Source: Vibrio azureus (lineage in GTDB: Bacteria > Pseudomonadota > Gammaproteobacteria > Enterobacterales > Vibrionaceae). Taken from it: DNA of 64,000 bases. Of the stretch, positions 49,183 through 60,057 are shown one piece after another (positions within the stretch are counted from its first letter, which is position 1; every line of letters begins with the position of its first letter). The notes beneath the pieces were generated by a model that was not told where the DNA came from, made no database searches, and saw only the letters and a program-made list of their open reading frames with translations. The DNA lies in contig NZ_CP018616.1 in NCBI RefSeq assembly GCF_002849855.1, positions 2,790,001-2,854,000 on the forward strand. Direction: 5' to 3'. The position numbers were made by a program, and so were the translations under genes.

Positions 49183-49299
49183 AGTTATGCCGCCTATTTG
49201 TTTATCGCTAAAAGAGGTACTATACCTGAAAATACTTGAAACACGATACTCACAACGCCGATCAAAACGGTTGAGCGAACTCATATTAAGTACAAAATT

Positions 49300-50364
49300 G
49301 TGGCAAAAAAGAAAAAGTTAACCAAAGGTCAAGTGCGTCGAGTACGCAACAACCAACAAAAGCGTTTAAAAAAGCAAGAAGATTCAATCCAGTGGGATGA
49401 AGCGATGCTCGGTGCCAGTAAGCAGGGGTTAGTCATTACACGCTTTGGCCAACATGCCGACATCGAAGACCTAGAAACCGGTGACATTCAGCGTTGTAAT
49501 CTTCGCCGCGGCATTGAATCTCTTGTCTCTGGTGACCGCGTGCTGTGGCGAGAAGGGTTAGAATCGATGTCAGGTATTTCTGGTGTTGTTGAAGCCGTCG
49601 AGCCAAGAACCTCCGTTTTAACTCGCCCAGATTACTACGATGGCTTAAAACCCGTTGCTGCCAATGTTGATCAAATGGTGATTGTGTCGTCGGTCTTACC
49701 TGAACTTTCACTCAATATTATTGACCGCTACCTTGTTGCTTCAGAAACGCTAAAAATAGCACCATTGCTGGTACTCAACAAAATTGATTTACTCTCCGTC
49801 GAAGAACGAAATACCTATCAAGATTGGCTAACAGAATATCAACGTATTGGCTACAAAGTCCTGTTTGTGAGTAAAGAATCCGGTGAAGGCATCGCCGAGT
49901 TAGAAGCCCATCTTCATGGACGAATTAATATCTTCGTCGGGCAATCTGGCGTGGGTAAATCGAGCTTGGTTAACGCATTAATGCCGGAGCTCGAAAATGA
50001 AGTTGAAGAAGGGGCCATTTCAGAAAACTCTGGTTTAGGTCAACATACCACAACAGCTGCCCGCCTATACCACATCCCGACAGGCGGTGATCTGATAGAC
50101 TCTCCTGGTGTTCGCGAGTTTGGCCTCTGGCACCTAGAAGCAGAGGAAATCACCAAAGCTTTTGTCGAGTTTCGTCCATTTCTTGGTTTGTGTAAATTCA
50201 GAGATTGCAAACATGGAGACGATCCTGGGTGTGCACTACGTGAAGCGGTAGAACAAAACGAAGTCAGCCAAGTTCGATTTGATAACTATCATCGTATTTT
50301 GGATAGCATGTTGGAAAATAAAGCAAACCGACAGTACTCACGCAGTAAGAAAGCGGATTTGTAG
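49300..50364 (+). CDS. rsgA: Small ribosomal subunit biogenesis GTPase RsgA
   Basis: RsgA checks late maturation of the 30S subunit. The 354 residues have an OB fold (about 45-110), a circularly permuted G domain in the order G4 (LNKIDLL), G1 ([14 protein letters not shown]), G3 (DSPGVREFG), and a zinc finger with Cys/His in [14 protein letters not shown]. The start is GTG 49300, giving [22 protein letters not shown]. It is upstream of psd. Confidence 0.96.
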   Translation: MAKKKKLTKGQVRRVRNNQQKRLKKQEDSIQWDEAMLGASKQGLVITRFGQHADIEDLETGDIQRCNLRRGIESLVSGDRVLWREGLESMSGISGVVEAVEPRTSVLTRPDYYDGLKPVAANVDQMVIVSSVLPELSLNIIDRYLVASETLKIAPLLVLNKIDLLSVEERNTYQDWLTEYQRIGYKVLFVSKESGEGIAELEAHLHGRINIFVGQSGVGKSSLVNALMPELENEVEEGAISENSGLGQHTTTAARLYHIPTGGDLIDSPGVREFGLWHLEAEEITKAFVEFRPFLGLCKFRDCKHGDDPGCALREAVEQNEVSQVRFDNYHRILDSMLENKANRQYSRSKKADL

Positions 50365-50405
50365 TCAAACGCACTCAATGTTGTATAATTAAACGTCAAG
50401 TACTT

Positions 50406-50435
50406 ATACCCAAGTCATTTCAGGTGCTTGGGTAT
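50406..50435. repeat. Palindromic element TATACCCAAG type
   Basis: TATACCCAAG and CTTGGGTATA flank a 12-base loop, 42 bases past rsgA. A similar TATACCCAAGTGACC stretch occurs at 46342-46356. I recall related palindromes scattered in Vibrio genomes, but this is from memory. Confidence 0.45.
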
Positions 50436-50632
50436 ATAGCAACCATTGTGATGATTAATCGGTAAGTTGAACCGTCAGCTTTTTATCGTCAATACAACAG
50501 CTCAATGGATCTCTTTGTTTCTCTCTCACCTTATAGCAACAGGCTTTTTGGGATAAGACAGACAATAAGAACAAAATTTAGTAATATCTCGCGTCTTAAC
50601 GCGAGAATCTAACAGAAGTATCGGAATTAGAG

Positions 50633-51490
50633 ATGGATAAAATTAAAGTTGGACTGCAATACTGGCTTCCTCAGCATGGTTTAACCCGCTTGGTAGGCAA
50701 ATTGGCTTCCGCTAAAGCTGGTCGTCTAACAACAGCCGTAATCCGCTGGTTTATAAAGCAATATAACGTCAACATGGATGAAGCGAAGCACTCAAACCCA
50801 GAGCATTTTGAGACCTTCAATGAATTCTTCGTCCGTGAACTAAAAGAAGGCGCACGCCCAATCACACAAGACGAGTCCGTGATAACTCACCCGGCTGATG
50901 CTTGCGTGAGCCAATTCGGTGCGATTGAAAATGGTCAGCTAATCCAAGCAAAAGGCCATCATTTCTCAGCTCAAGAACTCTTAGGTGGGGATGCAGCACT
51001 TGCTCAAGAATTCCAAGACGGTTCCTTTGCAACACTTTACCTATCGCCAAGAGACTATCATCGTGTCCATATGCCGTGTGATGCAACTTTGCGTCAAATG
51101 ATCTATGTTCCTGGCGATCTGTTCTCTGTTAATCCATTAACAGCAGAAAATGTACCAAACCTATTCGCTCGTAACGAACGTGTTGTGTGTATTTTTGATA
51201 CAGACTTTGGGCCAATGGCACAAGTGCTTGTCGGTGCAACAATTGTCGGTAGTATTGAACAAGTTTGGGCTGGCACCATCACACCACCACGTGGTAATAC
51301 CGTGTATAAGTGGGACTACCCAGCAGAAGGTGAACAAGCAATTAAATTGAAGAAAGGCGAAGAAATGGGCCGCTTCAAACTTGGTTCAACGGTTATTAAC
51401 CTGTTTGCTAAAGATGCCGTAACATTTGATGCCAGCATTGAAAATGGTAAGCCGACACTGATGGGCACGCCATTCGCACATAAGCAGTAA
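50633..51490 (+). CDS. psd: Phosphatidylserine decarboxylase proenzyme
   Basis: Psd makes phosphatidylethanolamine at the inner membrane. The 285-residue proenzyme has the self-cleavage motif LGST ([10 protein letters not shown], near residue 252), where Ser becomes the pyruvoyl group, plus catalytic-site segments [14 protein letters not shown] and [13 protein letters not shown] short hairpin (CTCGCG / CGCGAG, 50588-50605) lies in its leader. Same neighbour order (rsgA-psd) as E. coli; mscM does not follow. Confidence 0.97.
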   Translation: MDKIKVGLQYWLPQHGLTRLVGKLASAKAGRLTTAVIRWFIKQYNVNMDEAKHSNPEHFETFNEFFVRELKEGARPITQDESVITHPADACVSQFGAIENGQLIQAKGHHFSAQELLGGDAALAQEFQDGSFATLYLSPRDYHRVHMPCDATLRQMIYVPGDLFSVNPLTAENVPNLFARNERVVCIFDTDFGPMAQVLVGATIVGSIEQVWAGTITPPRGNTVYKWDYPAEGEQAIKLKKGEEMGRFKLGSTVINLFAKDAVTFDASIENGKPTLMGTPFAHKQ

Positions 51491-51576
51491 GCCTGTAAGA
51501 AGAAGTCAGCGCTGCGAGCTCACGCATATCGAGCTCAGTAGAGCCTCTTTGGCTTTTCTAGACGCTCATTGAACGC

Positions 51577-51608
51577 AAAGCCTCTGACTGACCTCAGAGG
51601 CTTTTTTT
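51577..51608 (+). terminator. Intrinsic terminator of psd
   Basis: A perfect 11-bp inverted repeat (AAAGCCTCTGA / TCAGAGGCTTT) with a 6-base loop and a T7 run. Confidence 0.92.
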
Positions 51609-51672
51609 ACCCTTCACATTATCTGTTTTTTACTCTTCACGTTATCTAATTGCCCATGTTTTAGACATAACT

Positions 51673-51706
51673 AAAAGCCCTTGGTTATCTCTAACCAAGG
51701 GCTTTA
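51673..51706 (-). terminator. Intrinsic terminator of gpmI
   Basis: A 14-bp perfect inverted repeat (AAAGCCCTTGGTTA / TAACCAAGGGCTTT) with a 4-base loop, 30 bases past the gpmI stop, with TTTTAG following on the minus strand. Confidence 0.88.
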
Positions 51707-51735
51707 GGGTATATGTCTTTTCAGTACAAACGTGC

Positions 51736-53268
51736 TTATTTAGTCAGAACATCACCAGACATTTCAGCAGGAATCTCTAAGCCAGCAAGAGACAGCATTG
51801 TTGGTGCAAGGTCTGATAACTTACCACCTGACTTGAATTCAATCTCTTTGTCACCGACATAAATCAAAGGTACTGGTAGGTTAGTATGTGCTGTATGTGT
51901 ACCACCTGTTTCTGGGTCCACCATCATTTCAGCGTTACCGTGGTCAGCAGTGATAAGTAGCTGGCCACCTACTTCTTTGATGGCTTCTACCACTTTACCA
52001 ACACTTTCGTCTAGCGCTTCGATTGCTTTCTCAGCGGCTTCATAAACCCCCGTATGACCAACCATATCAGCATTTGGATAGTTACAAATGATAGTATCAA
52101 ACTTACCTGATTTAATTGCAGCAACCAGCTTTTCAGTTAACTCAGGAGAGCTCATTTCTGGTTGAAGGTCATACGTAGCAACTTTTGGAGAAGCCACAAG
52201 CTGACGCTCTTCACCAGCAAACTCGCTTTCAACACCACCATTGAAGAAGAAAGTCACGTGAGCATATTTCTCTGTTTCTGAAATACGTAGCTGAGTTTGA
52301 CCTTGCTTAGACAACCACTCACCGTAAGTATTTTCGAGTGATGCTGGTGGGAAGGCAGTCGCAAGCGGAATATCAGCGGCATATTGCGTTAGCATAACAA
52401 AGTTAACTGCTGGGAAAGTCGCACGTTCAAAGCCATCAAACTCAGGAACAAAAGCGCGAGTGATTTGACGGGCACGGTCTGCACGATAGTTCATGAAGAT
52501 CACCGAGTCACCATCTTGCATGATCGCGTCTTCTTGCTCCGCAGTTTTGATTGCCGTTGCTTTAACAAACTCATCATTTTCATCACGAGCGTAAGCCGCT
52601 TCTAAACCTGCCACCGCCGTTTCTGCATGAAACTCTGCTTTAGCTTGAGTAAGCAGGTCATAAGCAACTTGAACACGTTCCCAGTTGTTATCACGATCCA
52701 TTGCATAATAGCGGCCCACTATTGAAGCAACACGCCCTTTACCTAATGTGGCAAAAAGGTCTTGGAAGCGTTGAAGCGAACCTTCTGCACTGCGTGGTGG
52801 CGTATCACGTCCATCAAGGAAGCAGTGCAAGTAAATCTTTTCAGCACCACGTGCCGCCGCCATTTCTACTGCCGCATAAATATGATCTTCATGAGAGTGA
52901 ACACCACCTGGTGACATCAGACCCATAATGTGTACCGCTTTATTTGCCTCTACTGCGGTATCAATCGCTGCGACTAGCGCTGCAGTTTCGCTAAATTCAC
53001 CATCAGCAATAGATTTAGTGATACGAGTTAGGTCTTGATATACGACACGACCTGCGCCGATGTTAGTGTGGCCGACTTCTGAGTTACCCATTTGTCCATC
53101 AGGTAGACCCACATCCATGCCAGAAGCAGAAATGAGTGTATTCGGGTTATTCGCAATAAGCGCATCCATTACTGGTGTTTTGGCATTGGCAATTGCGTTG
53201 CTTGCTGTGTCTTCACGGTGACCGTAACCGTCAAGGATAACTAAAGCCAATGGCTTTTTCGCTGACAT
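51736..53268 (-). CDS. gpmI: 2,3-bisphosphoglycerate-independent phosphoglycerate mutase
   Basis: GpmI interconverts 3- and 2-phosphoglycerate with two Mn2+ ions. The 510 residues show the metal/phosphatase motifs [18 protein letters not shown], the phospho-Ser in [13 protein letters not shown], and the late metal sites NADMVGHTG and [10 protein letters not shown]. The ATG at 53268 is favoured over one 17 codons upstream, since [16 protein letters not shown] matches relatives. Confidence 0.97.
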   Translation of the reverse strand: MSAKKPLALVILDGYGHREDTASNAIANAKTPVMDALIANNPNTLISASGMDVGLPDGQMGNSEVGHTNIGAGRVVYQDLTRITKSIADGEFSETAALVAAIDTAVEANKAVHIMGLMSPGGVHSHEDHIYAAVEMAAARGAEKIYLHCFLDGRDTPPRSAEGSLQRFQDLFATLGKGRVASIVGRYYAMDRDNNWERVQVAYDLLTQAKAEFHAETAVAGLEAAYARDENDEFVKATAIKTAEQEDAIMQDGDSVIFMNYRADRARQITRAFVPEFDGFERATFPAVNFVMLTQYAADIPLATAFPPASLENTYGEWLSKQGQTQLRISETEKYAHVTFFFNGGVESEFAGEERQLVASPKVATYDLQPEMSSPELTEKLVAAIKSGKFDTIICNYPNADMVGHTGVYEAAEKAIEALDESVGKVVEAIKEVGGQLLITADHGNAEMMVDPETGGTHTAHTNLPVPLIYVGDKEIEFKSGGKLSDLAPTMLSLAGLEIPAEMSGDVLTK

Positions 53269-53839
53269 AGTAATGACCTCATCAAATTTAAGTAACTGTT
53301 GGTGTAGGGCGAAACCCAAACGAACCTTGAAACAAAACTAGCGTAATTTTACTACACTTTTAACCCAAAACTGTAGGGTAAGATCAAATTATGTGTGCGA
53401 TTTATCGTTGCTATTTTACAACTTGACCTGTTCGTTCGCAGGTTTCTCCAGTAATTCAAACGCATCAGTGCTCTTTTCTTGATAATCCATATTCTGTTTA
53501 TGACAGGCGCTATCTTTGTTTTAATCAGGACTCTCTCTTTTTAAGCTAGACCTCATCTTTTAATCCAATCAAGAGTAGAAACCACTTCTGCAAACCATGA
53601 GACTATTATGCACCGTTAAAGAAAAAAGCGACCATCGTTTCTGCCAATTACATTAATAGTTTTTTCCAAACGCTACCATGAGTAGTGTCTTTTTTATCAA
53701 GAAGAGGACTTTATCCAACATCGAACCGAAATGTACAAGTCTCAATTATTGACCAGAACGTTTTTACCCTCTCGCCTAAGACGGCTAACCTCGCTATACT
53801 CCAGCTTTATTTTCCGCCAACCGTGCAAGAGCTCAAGAC
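53269..53839. other. Intergenic region between gpmI and yibN (571 bp)
   Basis: It separates two divergent genes and so holds both promoters. I see no convincing reading frame, tRNA or terminator stem. A possible small RNA cannot be excluded. Confidence 0.6.
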
Positions 53840-54274
53840 ATGCAAGAGTACATTGAATTTTTTCAACAAAATATGATTCTATCTTTAGTTTGGGTAGGCC
53901 TACTGGTTGCGCTTATCGTCAACTTAGTGAAATCAGCAACCGCTCCTTACAAGGTCGTTAATGTGGGTCAATTAACTCACCTGATGAACCGTGAAAATGG
54001 CGTTGTCGTCGACATTCGCTCAAAAGATGAGTTCAAACAAGGTCACATTACTGATTCAGTTCACATTTTACCATCAGATATTAAAGCGGGAACGCTTCGT
54101 GGACTTGAAAAACACAAATCAGACCCAATCATCCTAGTATGCAAAACAGGCCACAACGCTCATGAGAGTGCAAACCTACTTGCAAAATCAGGCTTTACTA
54201 ATGTCAGCCTACTAAAAAATGGTTTGATCGCATGGAATGAAGCCAACCTTCCTCTGATTCGAGGAAAGAAATAA
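53840..54274 (+). CDS. yibN: Membrane-anchored rhodanese-like protein YibN
   Basis: The 144 residues have an N-terminal membrane helix (about 12-30, ILSLVWVGLLVALIVNLV) and a rhodanese domain with VVDIRSKDEFKQGHI and the active-site loop VCKTGHNAHES, Cys near 105. The sulfur acceptor is unknown. In E. coli yibN is followed by grxC-secB-gpsA; here grxC is absent and 208 bases of non-coding sequence lie in its place. Confidence 0.88.
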   Translation: MQEYIEFFQQNMILSLVWVGLLVALIVNLVKSATAPYKVVNVGQLTHLMNRENGVVVDIRSKDEFKQGHITDSVHILPSDIKAGTLRGLEKHKSDPIILVCKTGHNAHESANLLAKSGFTNVSLLKNGLIAWNEANLPLIRGKK

Positions 54275-54482
54275 GGCCTCAGAAATATTACAGCGCAAAT
54301 CGCCTGAGGTTCTAACTGAACAATTTAGAATCAACCGCAACATTAAGATGTGAAGTCCTGCAATGAAATCAGTACCTCATCTGGTCAAGGTTGATTCTCT
54401 CCGTTAGCCTCAGAGCAAAACCTCTTCTTGGGTTTAGGGCACGCAGTGACACCCAACTCATTATTGATTAAGGAATAGAAAA
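54275..54482 (+). other. Non-coding leader of secB with possible stems
   Basis: 208 bases without a gene. Complementary segments seen are CCTCAG / CTGAGG near the start and TTGGGT / ACCCAA (54428-54456) near the end. No known riboswitch or small RNA is recognised. Confidence 0.35.
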
Positions 54483-54947
54483 ATGGCTGAAGCAGCACCA
54501 CAAGACGCACAACAAAACTTTGCAATTCAACGTATCTTCCTGAAAGACGTTTCTTTCGAAGCACCGAACTCTCCAGTAATTTTCCAAAAAGAATGGAATC
54601 CAGACGTAAAACTTGACCTAGACACGCAAAGCCGTGAGCTGGGTGAAGGCGTTTACGAAGTGATTCTACGTCTTACTGTAACAGTGAAGAACGAAGAAGA
54701 AACTGCATTCCTATGTGAAGTTCAACAAGGTGGTATTTTCACTGCTGAGAAAATGGAAGCAGGTCAATTAGCACATTGCCTTGGCGCTTTCTGCCCGAAC
54801 ATCCTATTCCCATACGCTCGTGAAACTATCTCAAGCCTAGTGGTAAAAGGCACGTTCCCACAGCTAAACCTAGCACCAGTTAACTTTGATGCGCTGTTCA
54901 TGAACTACCTACAGCAACAAGCGCAGCAAGGCGAAGTCGAAGCATAA
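54483..54947 (+). CDS. secB: Protein-export chaperone SecB
   Basis: SecB keeps preproteins unfolded and hands them to SecA. The 154 residues include [26 protein letters not shown], the acidic SecA-binding strand near residue 20-30, and [25 protein letters not shown] ribosome site precedes the ATG. It ends in a terminator before gpsA. Confidence 0.97.
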   Translation: MAEAAPQDAQQNFAIQRIFLKDVSFEAPNSPVIFQKEWNPDVKLDLDTQSRELGEGVYEVILRLTVTVKNEEETAFLCEVQQGGIFTAEKMEAGQLAHCLGAFCPNILFPYARETISSLVVKGTFPQLNLAPVNFDALFMNYLQQQAQQGEVEA

Positions 54948-54998
54948 TTCGAGCTGAAATAAAACGTATCTCCACGTTTGATGCGTTGAATATTCGAT

Positions 54999-55044
54999 AA
55001 AAATGCACACAGCATCCTCTTTACGATGTTATGTGCATTTTTTA
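54999..55044 (+). terminator. Intrinsic terminator of secB
   Basis: Outer arms AAAAATGCACA / TGTGCATTTTT with a partly paired inner stem (GCATC / GATGT) and a T6 run. Confidence 0.85.
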
Positions 55045-55142
55045 TTTCTCACAAAAGTTTCTAGTCCCTAGCCTCTAGAGTGCGTAAAATCTGGCGTTTA
55101 TGGACTAGATTACTAGTAGTAAAAAGATAACTAGGCGGCAAT

Positions 55143-56180
55143 ATGACACCAGCAAACTCAAATAATGCTTATGGTAAAGAGATCGCAATGACCGTTATTG
55201 GAGCGGGCTCATACGGAACATCATTAGCTATTTCCCTTGCTCGAAATGGCGCAAACATTATCCTTTGGGGGCATGATCCAGAACACATGGCTCGCCTTGA
55301 GCATGATCGCGCCAACCACGCTTTTCTGCCAAATATTGATTTCCCTGATAGCTTAATTATTGAGCAAGACCTAGAAAAGGCCGCCCAAGCCAGCCGTGAT
55401 CTTCTTGTTGTAGTGCCAAGCCATGTTTTTGGCCAAGTTCTCACGAATATCCAGCCTTTCTTGCGCAAAGACTCGCGTATTTGTTGGGCCACCAAAGGGT
55501 TAGAGCCAGAAACAGGCCGCCTACTAAAAGAGGTGGCTTTTGATGTCATTGGTGAACATTACCCTCTTGCTGTCTTGTCAGGCCCAACGTTTGCTAAGGA
55601 ATTAGCGATGGGCATGCCAACCGCCATCTCAGTTGCTTCACCTGATACTGACTTTCTTTCTGACCTACAAGAGCAAATCCACTGCGGAAAAACATTCCGC
55701 GTCTACGCCAATCATGACTTTATCGGTATGCAACTTGGCGGGGCAGTTAAAAACGTTATCGCAATTGGGGCCGGTATGTCCGATGGTATTGGTTTTGGTG
55801 CCAATGCTCGCACTGCCTTGATTACCCGAGGATTAGCAGAAATGACCCGTCTTGGTGCCGCGCTAGGAGCTCAGCCAGATACCTTTATGGGCATGGCTGG
55901 ACTTGGTGATTTAGTCTTGACGTGTACCGATAATCAGTCACGTAACCGTCGCTTTGGTTTAGCTCTTGGCCAAGGAAAAGAGGTGGATGTCGCGCAAGAA
56001 GAAATTGGTCAAGTGGTCGAAGGTTACCGTAATACCAAAGAGGTTTGGGTATTAGCTCAGCGCATGGGTGTAGAGATGCCAATTGTTGACCAAATTTATC
56101 AAGTGTTGTATCAAGGTAAAGAAGCACGTCAAGCTGCCCAAGATTTACTTGCTCGAGATAAAAAAACTGAGGGCAAATAA
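55143..56180 (+). CDS. gpsA: Glycerol-3-phosphate dehydrogenase [NAD(P)+]
   Basis: GpsA makes sn-glycerol 3-phosphate for phospholipids. The 345 residues have the Rossmann motif [13 protein letters not shown] (residues 17-29), the catalytic Lys in [13 protein letters not shown] and the substrate site [14 protein letters not shown]. The start [20 protein letters not shown] matches V. cholerae GpsA. It is followed by cysE after 98 bases. Confidence 0.96.
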   Translation: MTPANSNNAYGKEIAMTVIGAGSYGTSLAISLARNGANIILWGHDPEHMARLEHDRANHAFLPNIDFPDSLIIEQDLEKAAQASRDLLVVVPSHVFGQVLTNIQPFLRKDSRICWATKGLEPETGRLLKEVAFDVIGEHYPLAVLSGPTFAKELAMGMPTAISVASPDTDFLSDLQEQIHCGKTFRVYANHDFIGMQLGGAVKNVIAIGAGMSDGIGFGANARTALITRGLAEMTRLGAALGAQPDTFMGMAGLGDLVLTCTDNQSRNRRFGLALGQGKEVDVAQEEIGQVVEGYRNTKEVWVLAQRMGVEMPIVDQIYQVLYQGKEARQAAQDLLARDKKTEGK

Positions 56181-56278
56181 ACCACTAGCCTCACAAAAAT
56201 GACTGGTAAGCAAAAGTACAGAATAATAAAAGTAAAAAATACTGACGGATCACGGAAGAATCATTCAGGACACCAACA

Positions 56279-57100
56279 ATGAAAGACTGCAAGAAGAAAA
56301 AAGTCTGGGATAAAATCGTCTCAGAAGCCCGTGAAATGTCAGAGCAAGAGCCCATGCTGGCAAGTTTTTATCATGCTACCATCATCAAGCATGACAGTTT
56401 ATGTGCGGCATTAAGCTACATTTTAGCCAATAAATTGAACACCGCTTCTATGCCAGCGATGGCAGTACGTGAGGTCGTTGAAGAAGCCTTTGCTGCCGAC
56501 CCAATGATAACCGACAGCGCTGCTTGCGATATTTGCGCAACCGTGACTCGTGACCCTGCTGTTGCAATGTACTCCATGCCATTGCTTTACCTCAAAGGCT
56601 ACCATGCTCTTCAAGGCTATCGAGTGGCAAACTGGCTATGGAAACAGGGCCGTTTTGCTCTGGCCACTTACCTGCAAAATCAGATTTCTGTGGCTTGCCA
56701 AGTTGATATCCACCCAGCAGCACGGATCGGCAGTGGTATCATGCTTGACCACGCCACAGGGATTGTCATCGGTGAAACAGCCGTAGTGGAGAATGACGTT
56801 TCCATATTACAAGACGTCACACTAGGTGGTACTGGTAAAGAATGCGGCGATCGTCACCCTAAAATTCGTGAGGGCGTGATGATTGGAGCTGGCGCAAAAA
56901 TTCTGGGCAATATTGAAGTCGGCGAAGGCGCTAAAATCGGCTCGTGCTCTGTGGTCTTACAACCGGTTCCGCCCCATACTACGGTGGCAGGTGTCCCAGC
57001 AAAAATCTTGGGGCGTCCTAAAACGGACAAACCTTCTCTCGATATGGATCAAGGCTTTAACGGCAAGTCACAAAGCTTCGTTCACGGTGACGGTATTTAA
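56279..57100 (+). CDS. cysE: Serine O-acetyltransferase
   Basis: CysE acetylates serine for cysteine synthesis and is usually feedback-inhibited by cysteine. The 273 residues have the N-terminal helical domain and a C-terminal left-handed beta helix of hexapeptide repeats (IHPAARIGSGIMLDHATGIVIGETAVV, with catalytic His-Asp in LDHATG). The order secB-gpsA-cysE is conserved. Confidence 0.96.
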   Translation: MKDCKKKKVWDKIVSEAREMSEQEPMLASFYHATIIKHDSLCAALSYILANKLNTASMPAMAVREVVEEAFAADPMITDSAACDICATVTRDPAVAMYSMPLLYLKGYHALQGYRVANWLWKQGRFALATYLQNQISVACQVDIHPAARIGSGIMLDHATGIVIGETAVVENDVSILQDVTLGGTGKECGDRHPKIREGVMIGAGAKILGNIEVGEGAKIGSCSVVLQPVPPHTTVAGVPAKILGRPKTDKPSLDMDQGFNGKSQSFVHGDGI

Positions 57101-57141
57101 TCACCCAAACTCTTTAGATCAACGCGGTAGGTAATATCTAA

Positions 57142-58272
57142 GTGCGACAACAACATTTTTCAGTAGTACGTTCAACTTTGTTATTAGTGGGGGCTTTATT
57201 CACGCTCCACCCTCTTACCGCTCACTCAGCCAGTCAGAAAGAACTGAAAGGCGTATCGAGTGAAATTTCACGCCAAAAGAAATCTTTGACCTCACAAGAG
57301 AAACAGCTTAATGATCTACAAAAATCGCTAAAAAGCCAAGAACTGGGGATCTCCAAACTCGAAAAAGACATCAAAACCACCAAAGCCGAATTAACGAAAG
57401 CCGATCAAAACATCGCTAAGTTAGAAGGCAAAATCACTCGCCAAGAAGAACAACGCAACACTCAAGAGCAGGAGCTCAAACAACTTCTCCAAGTCTATTA
57501 TATGACTGACCGAGCCAAAGCTAATGGCCATTTACTCAATGATGGGGTAGAAGAAGATCGCATCAGCCAATATTTTCAGCAATTAGCTCAAGCTCGTGCG
57601 GAAGTCATTGATGCTATAAGTAAAACAACGGAAGCGTTAGCACACAACAAAAAGCAGCTGGAATTAGAAAAGCAGCAAATTCAAACTCTACTCACCCAGC
57701 AGTCAGAGAAAAAGACCTCTCTTGCTAAAACGCAATCACAACGTAAAGGCACACTGAATAAAATTCAGAAAAGCATTAAAGATGACAAGCGTTATTTGGC
57801 CGAACTGCAACGCAATGAAACTCGCCTCAAAGCTGAGATAGCTAAAGCAGCAAAACGTAACGCCGTTCCCATGGATGGTTTAGCGAAACAGCGCGGTAAA
57901 CTGCCATGGCCAATCAAGGGTCGCGTTCTGCATAATTTTGGCACCCGGCAAACGGGTCAAGTTAACTGGAAAGGCATCGTGCTGTCTGCCAGCTATGGTC
58001 AACAAGTTAAAGCGGTTTATCCCGGTACCGTTGTCTTTGCAGAATACCTTCGTGGTTATGGTTTAGTCGTCTTGCTCGATCACGGCAAAGGTGACATGAC
58101 GTTATACGGCTACAACCAAGCCTTGACCAAAAAGGAAGGCGATAAAGTCACTAAAGGGGAAGTCATTGCCCTAGCGGGAGATACTGGCGGGCAAGAAAGA
58201 CCTTCTTTATATTTTGAAATTCGCCGTAACAGCGAAGCGCAAAACCCCAAATCGTGGCTCAAACGCCGTTAA
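57142..58272 (+). CDS. envC: Murein hydrolase activator EnvC
   Basis: EnvC is a periplasmic divisome protein that activates AmiA and AmiB. The 376 residues have a signal peptide (about 1-30), a long coiled coil (about 35-240, rich in EKQLNDLQKSLKSQELGISKLEKDIK-type heptads) and a C-terminal LytM/M23 domain (about 260-375) with degenerate metal sites, as in E. coli EnvC. The start is GTG 57142 with GGTAGG just upstream. AmiB, its probable partner, is encoded at 42733. Confidence 0.93.
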   Translation: MRQQHFSVVRSTLLLVGALFTLHPLTAHSASQKELKGVSSEISRQKKSLTSQEKQLNDLQKSLKSQELGISKLEKDIKTTKAELTKADQNIAKLEGKITRQEEQRNTQEQELKQLLQVYYMTDRAKANGHLLNDGVEEDRISQYFQQLAQARAEVIDAISKTTEALAHNKKQLELEKQQIQTLLTQQSEKKTSLAKTQSQRKGTLNKIQKSIKDDKRYLAELQRNETRLKAEIAKAAKRNAVPMDGLAKQRGKLPWPIKGRVLHNFGTRQTGQVNWKGIVLSASYGQQVKAVYPGTVVFAEYLRGYGLVVLLDHGKGDMTLYGYNQALTKKEGDKVTKGEVIALAGDTGGQERPSLYFEIRRNSEAQNPKSWLKRR

Positions 58273-58314
58273 ACAAAGTCGTTTTGGTGATCTTACAGAC
58301 CACAATAACAAAGT

Positions 58315-59271
58315 TTAAGCGTAATACTGTTCTACCGCCGAAATAAAAGCATTTAGCGAGGCTTTAGGTAGCTGATTGATGCCTGCTGCGGCTTGTCTTC
58401 CACCTCCCGATGGAAACTGCCCACACACAGCCATAGCTCCTTGCTTATTGTTAAGAGGAGCTCGAAGAGACACGGTAAAACTGCCATCACCATTATCGGT
58501 TAACACTGCATGAGCAAAGTTTGGCTCCTGATTGGCCAACCAATTGCCATACACACCACTGACCCGACGAGAGAATGCCTGATTCGGTAACTCAAACAGT
58601 TTTAATCGTTGACCTTCATACATTGCCAACACACTTTGTGCTCGTGTCATATCTTGCTGGTAAGCCGATTGTAGGGAATAAAAAGGAGAAGTAAGATCCG
58701 CAATCACATCGAAGGGAGAAGGATATTGGACTAAAGCACGGAACAAATCGGCCGGGTGAAAATGAAGGTCATCCAATTGAGCACCATAACCATTGTAATT
58801 AATCAGCGTCCCTAACTGCTCCAACTGTGTCTTTTGCTCGCTATTCAGCCCAGCAAGATCAGCCAGTTGTTCCGCTTTTGCCAATAAATTATCGCCGTAG
58901 GCCCCTGCAATCGCCCAATGATGAAAACGCTGCTCTAAAAGCTCGTCAATAATCAAAGCCGTACAAGTATTGGCGTCTAGATTGATGTGCGCGGTTAAAC
59001 CTTCATATTTGGGCATGTGACCAGCTTGGTGATGATCGGCATAAAATACTATAGCCCCTTGCCTTAGCACATTTTCTAGACCAACACGGTTTTTCTCCAT
59101 TGAAATATCCAACACCGTCAGCTCATCACCCGCTTGAACGGTGAGTTTGTCTAGCAAGTGAATATCCCGCTTTACTCCCGTGACCAATTGAGCATCAGTT
59201 GGATTGGCCAAACGCAGTTGAAGTAAGGCAATAATCCCATCCGCGTCACCATTAAAGACATCGTAATTCAT
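58315..59271 (-). CDS. DHH family phosphoesterase
   Basis: The 318 residues have DHH-domain metal motifs NGDADGI (residues 8-14), VLDISMEK and YADHHQAGH, and a C-terminal DHHA1-like region with GGGRQAAAGI. Relatives include NrnA-type nano-RNases and c-di-nucleotide phosphodiesterases. In those the DHHA1 motif is GGGH; here the His is Arg, so the substrate may differ. A role is not assigned. It lies 35 bases downstream of a TetR gene on the same strand. Confidence 0.78.
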   Translation of the reverse strand: MNYDVFNGDADGIIALLQLRLANPTDAQLVTGVKRDIHLLDKLTVQAGDELTVLDISMEKNRVGLENVLRQGAIVFYADHHQAGHMPKYEGLTAHINLDANTCTALIIDELLEQRFHHWAIAGAYGDNLLAKAEQLADLAGLNSEQKTQLEQLGTLINYNGYGAQLDDLHFHPADLFRALVQYPSPFDVIADLTSPFYSLQSAYQQDMTRAQSVLAMYEGQRLKLFELPNQAFSRRVSGVYGNWLANQEPNFAHAVLTDNGDGSFTVSLRAPLNNKQGAMAVCGQFPSGGGRQAAAGINQLPKASLNAFISAVEQYYA

Positions 59272-59306
59272 TGAATATTGGCCTCAACACACCGAAAAGC
59301 ACTAGA

Positions 59307-59942
59307 TTAACTGTGTAATGCGTTAACCGCATCTTCAAGCAGAATTAACTGCTCCATCCCTTGTGATGTTGCGACTGGCTTAACAACATTGAGCATCTGT
59401 AGCATGCCTTGCTTAACCATTTGCTCTGTGATCGGTGTTTTTGGTGACATCGCGAGTTGGTAAGCTAACCAGCTGCAAGCAATCAGGTGTAAGGTACGCA
59501 CCAAAGATTCCATTTGTTGCGGTTCCACATCCAATAATCTCATCGAGACAAACTCTTGCATAATGGCAATTAAGTTGGCTTGTAACTGATTCTGAATATC
59601 GATGTAAGCTTCGTGTAGGTGCTCATCTCGAGCGAGAATTTCTGGTAAGTTTGCGTAGAAGAAACGATATTTCCACATTAAAGTAAAAATGGAATCAAGA
59701 TAACGCTTCAACATGGTTAAGCTCTCCTGCGAACCTTGAATGGGCGTAAAACGCTCAATTAATTCATTCGAGTAGAGCGTGAAAATATCACGTACAATTT
59801 CTTGCTTGTTGCGAAAATGGTAGTAAAGATTACCTGGGCTGATTTCAAGATGGTCAGCAATATGATTGGTTGTCACGTTACGCTCACCCTGTTGATTGAA
59901 CAACTCCAGAGCAGCATAGACAATTCTGTCGCGCGTTTTCAT
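59307..59942 (-). CDS. TetR/AcrR family transcriptional regulator
   Basis: The 211 residues have an N-terminal helix-turn-helix (about 8-55: RIVYAALELFNQQGERNVTTNHIADHLEISPGNLYYHFRNKQEIV) and a helical ligand-binding part with several aromatic residues (MWKYRFFYANLPEIL). Ligand and target are unknown. The ATG at 59942 has GGGAG upstream. It may control the DHH gene next to it. Confidence 0.85.
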   Translation of the reverse strand: MKTRDRIVYAALELFNQQGERNVTTNHIADHLEISPGNLYYHFRNKQEIVRDIFTLYSNELIERFTPIQGSQESLTMLKRYLDSIFTLMWKYRFFYANLPEILARDEHLHEAYIDIQNQLQANLIAIMQEFVSMRLLDVEPQQMESLVRTLHLIACSWLAYQLAMSPKTPITEQMVKQGMLQMLNVVKPVATSQGMEQLILLEDAVNALHS

Positions 59943-60057
59943 TGTTATCAAACTCCCTTCTCATTCGGCCATCGAGTATAGCGGCTCACAACGCTTTGGT
60001 CGATAGCCGCGCTTTTACCAAAATCAAACGTAGATTATTGTTTTCGTTATATTCTAT

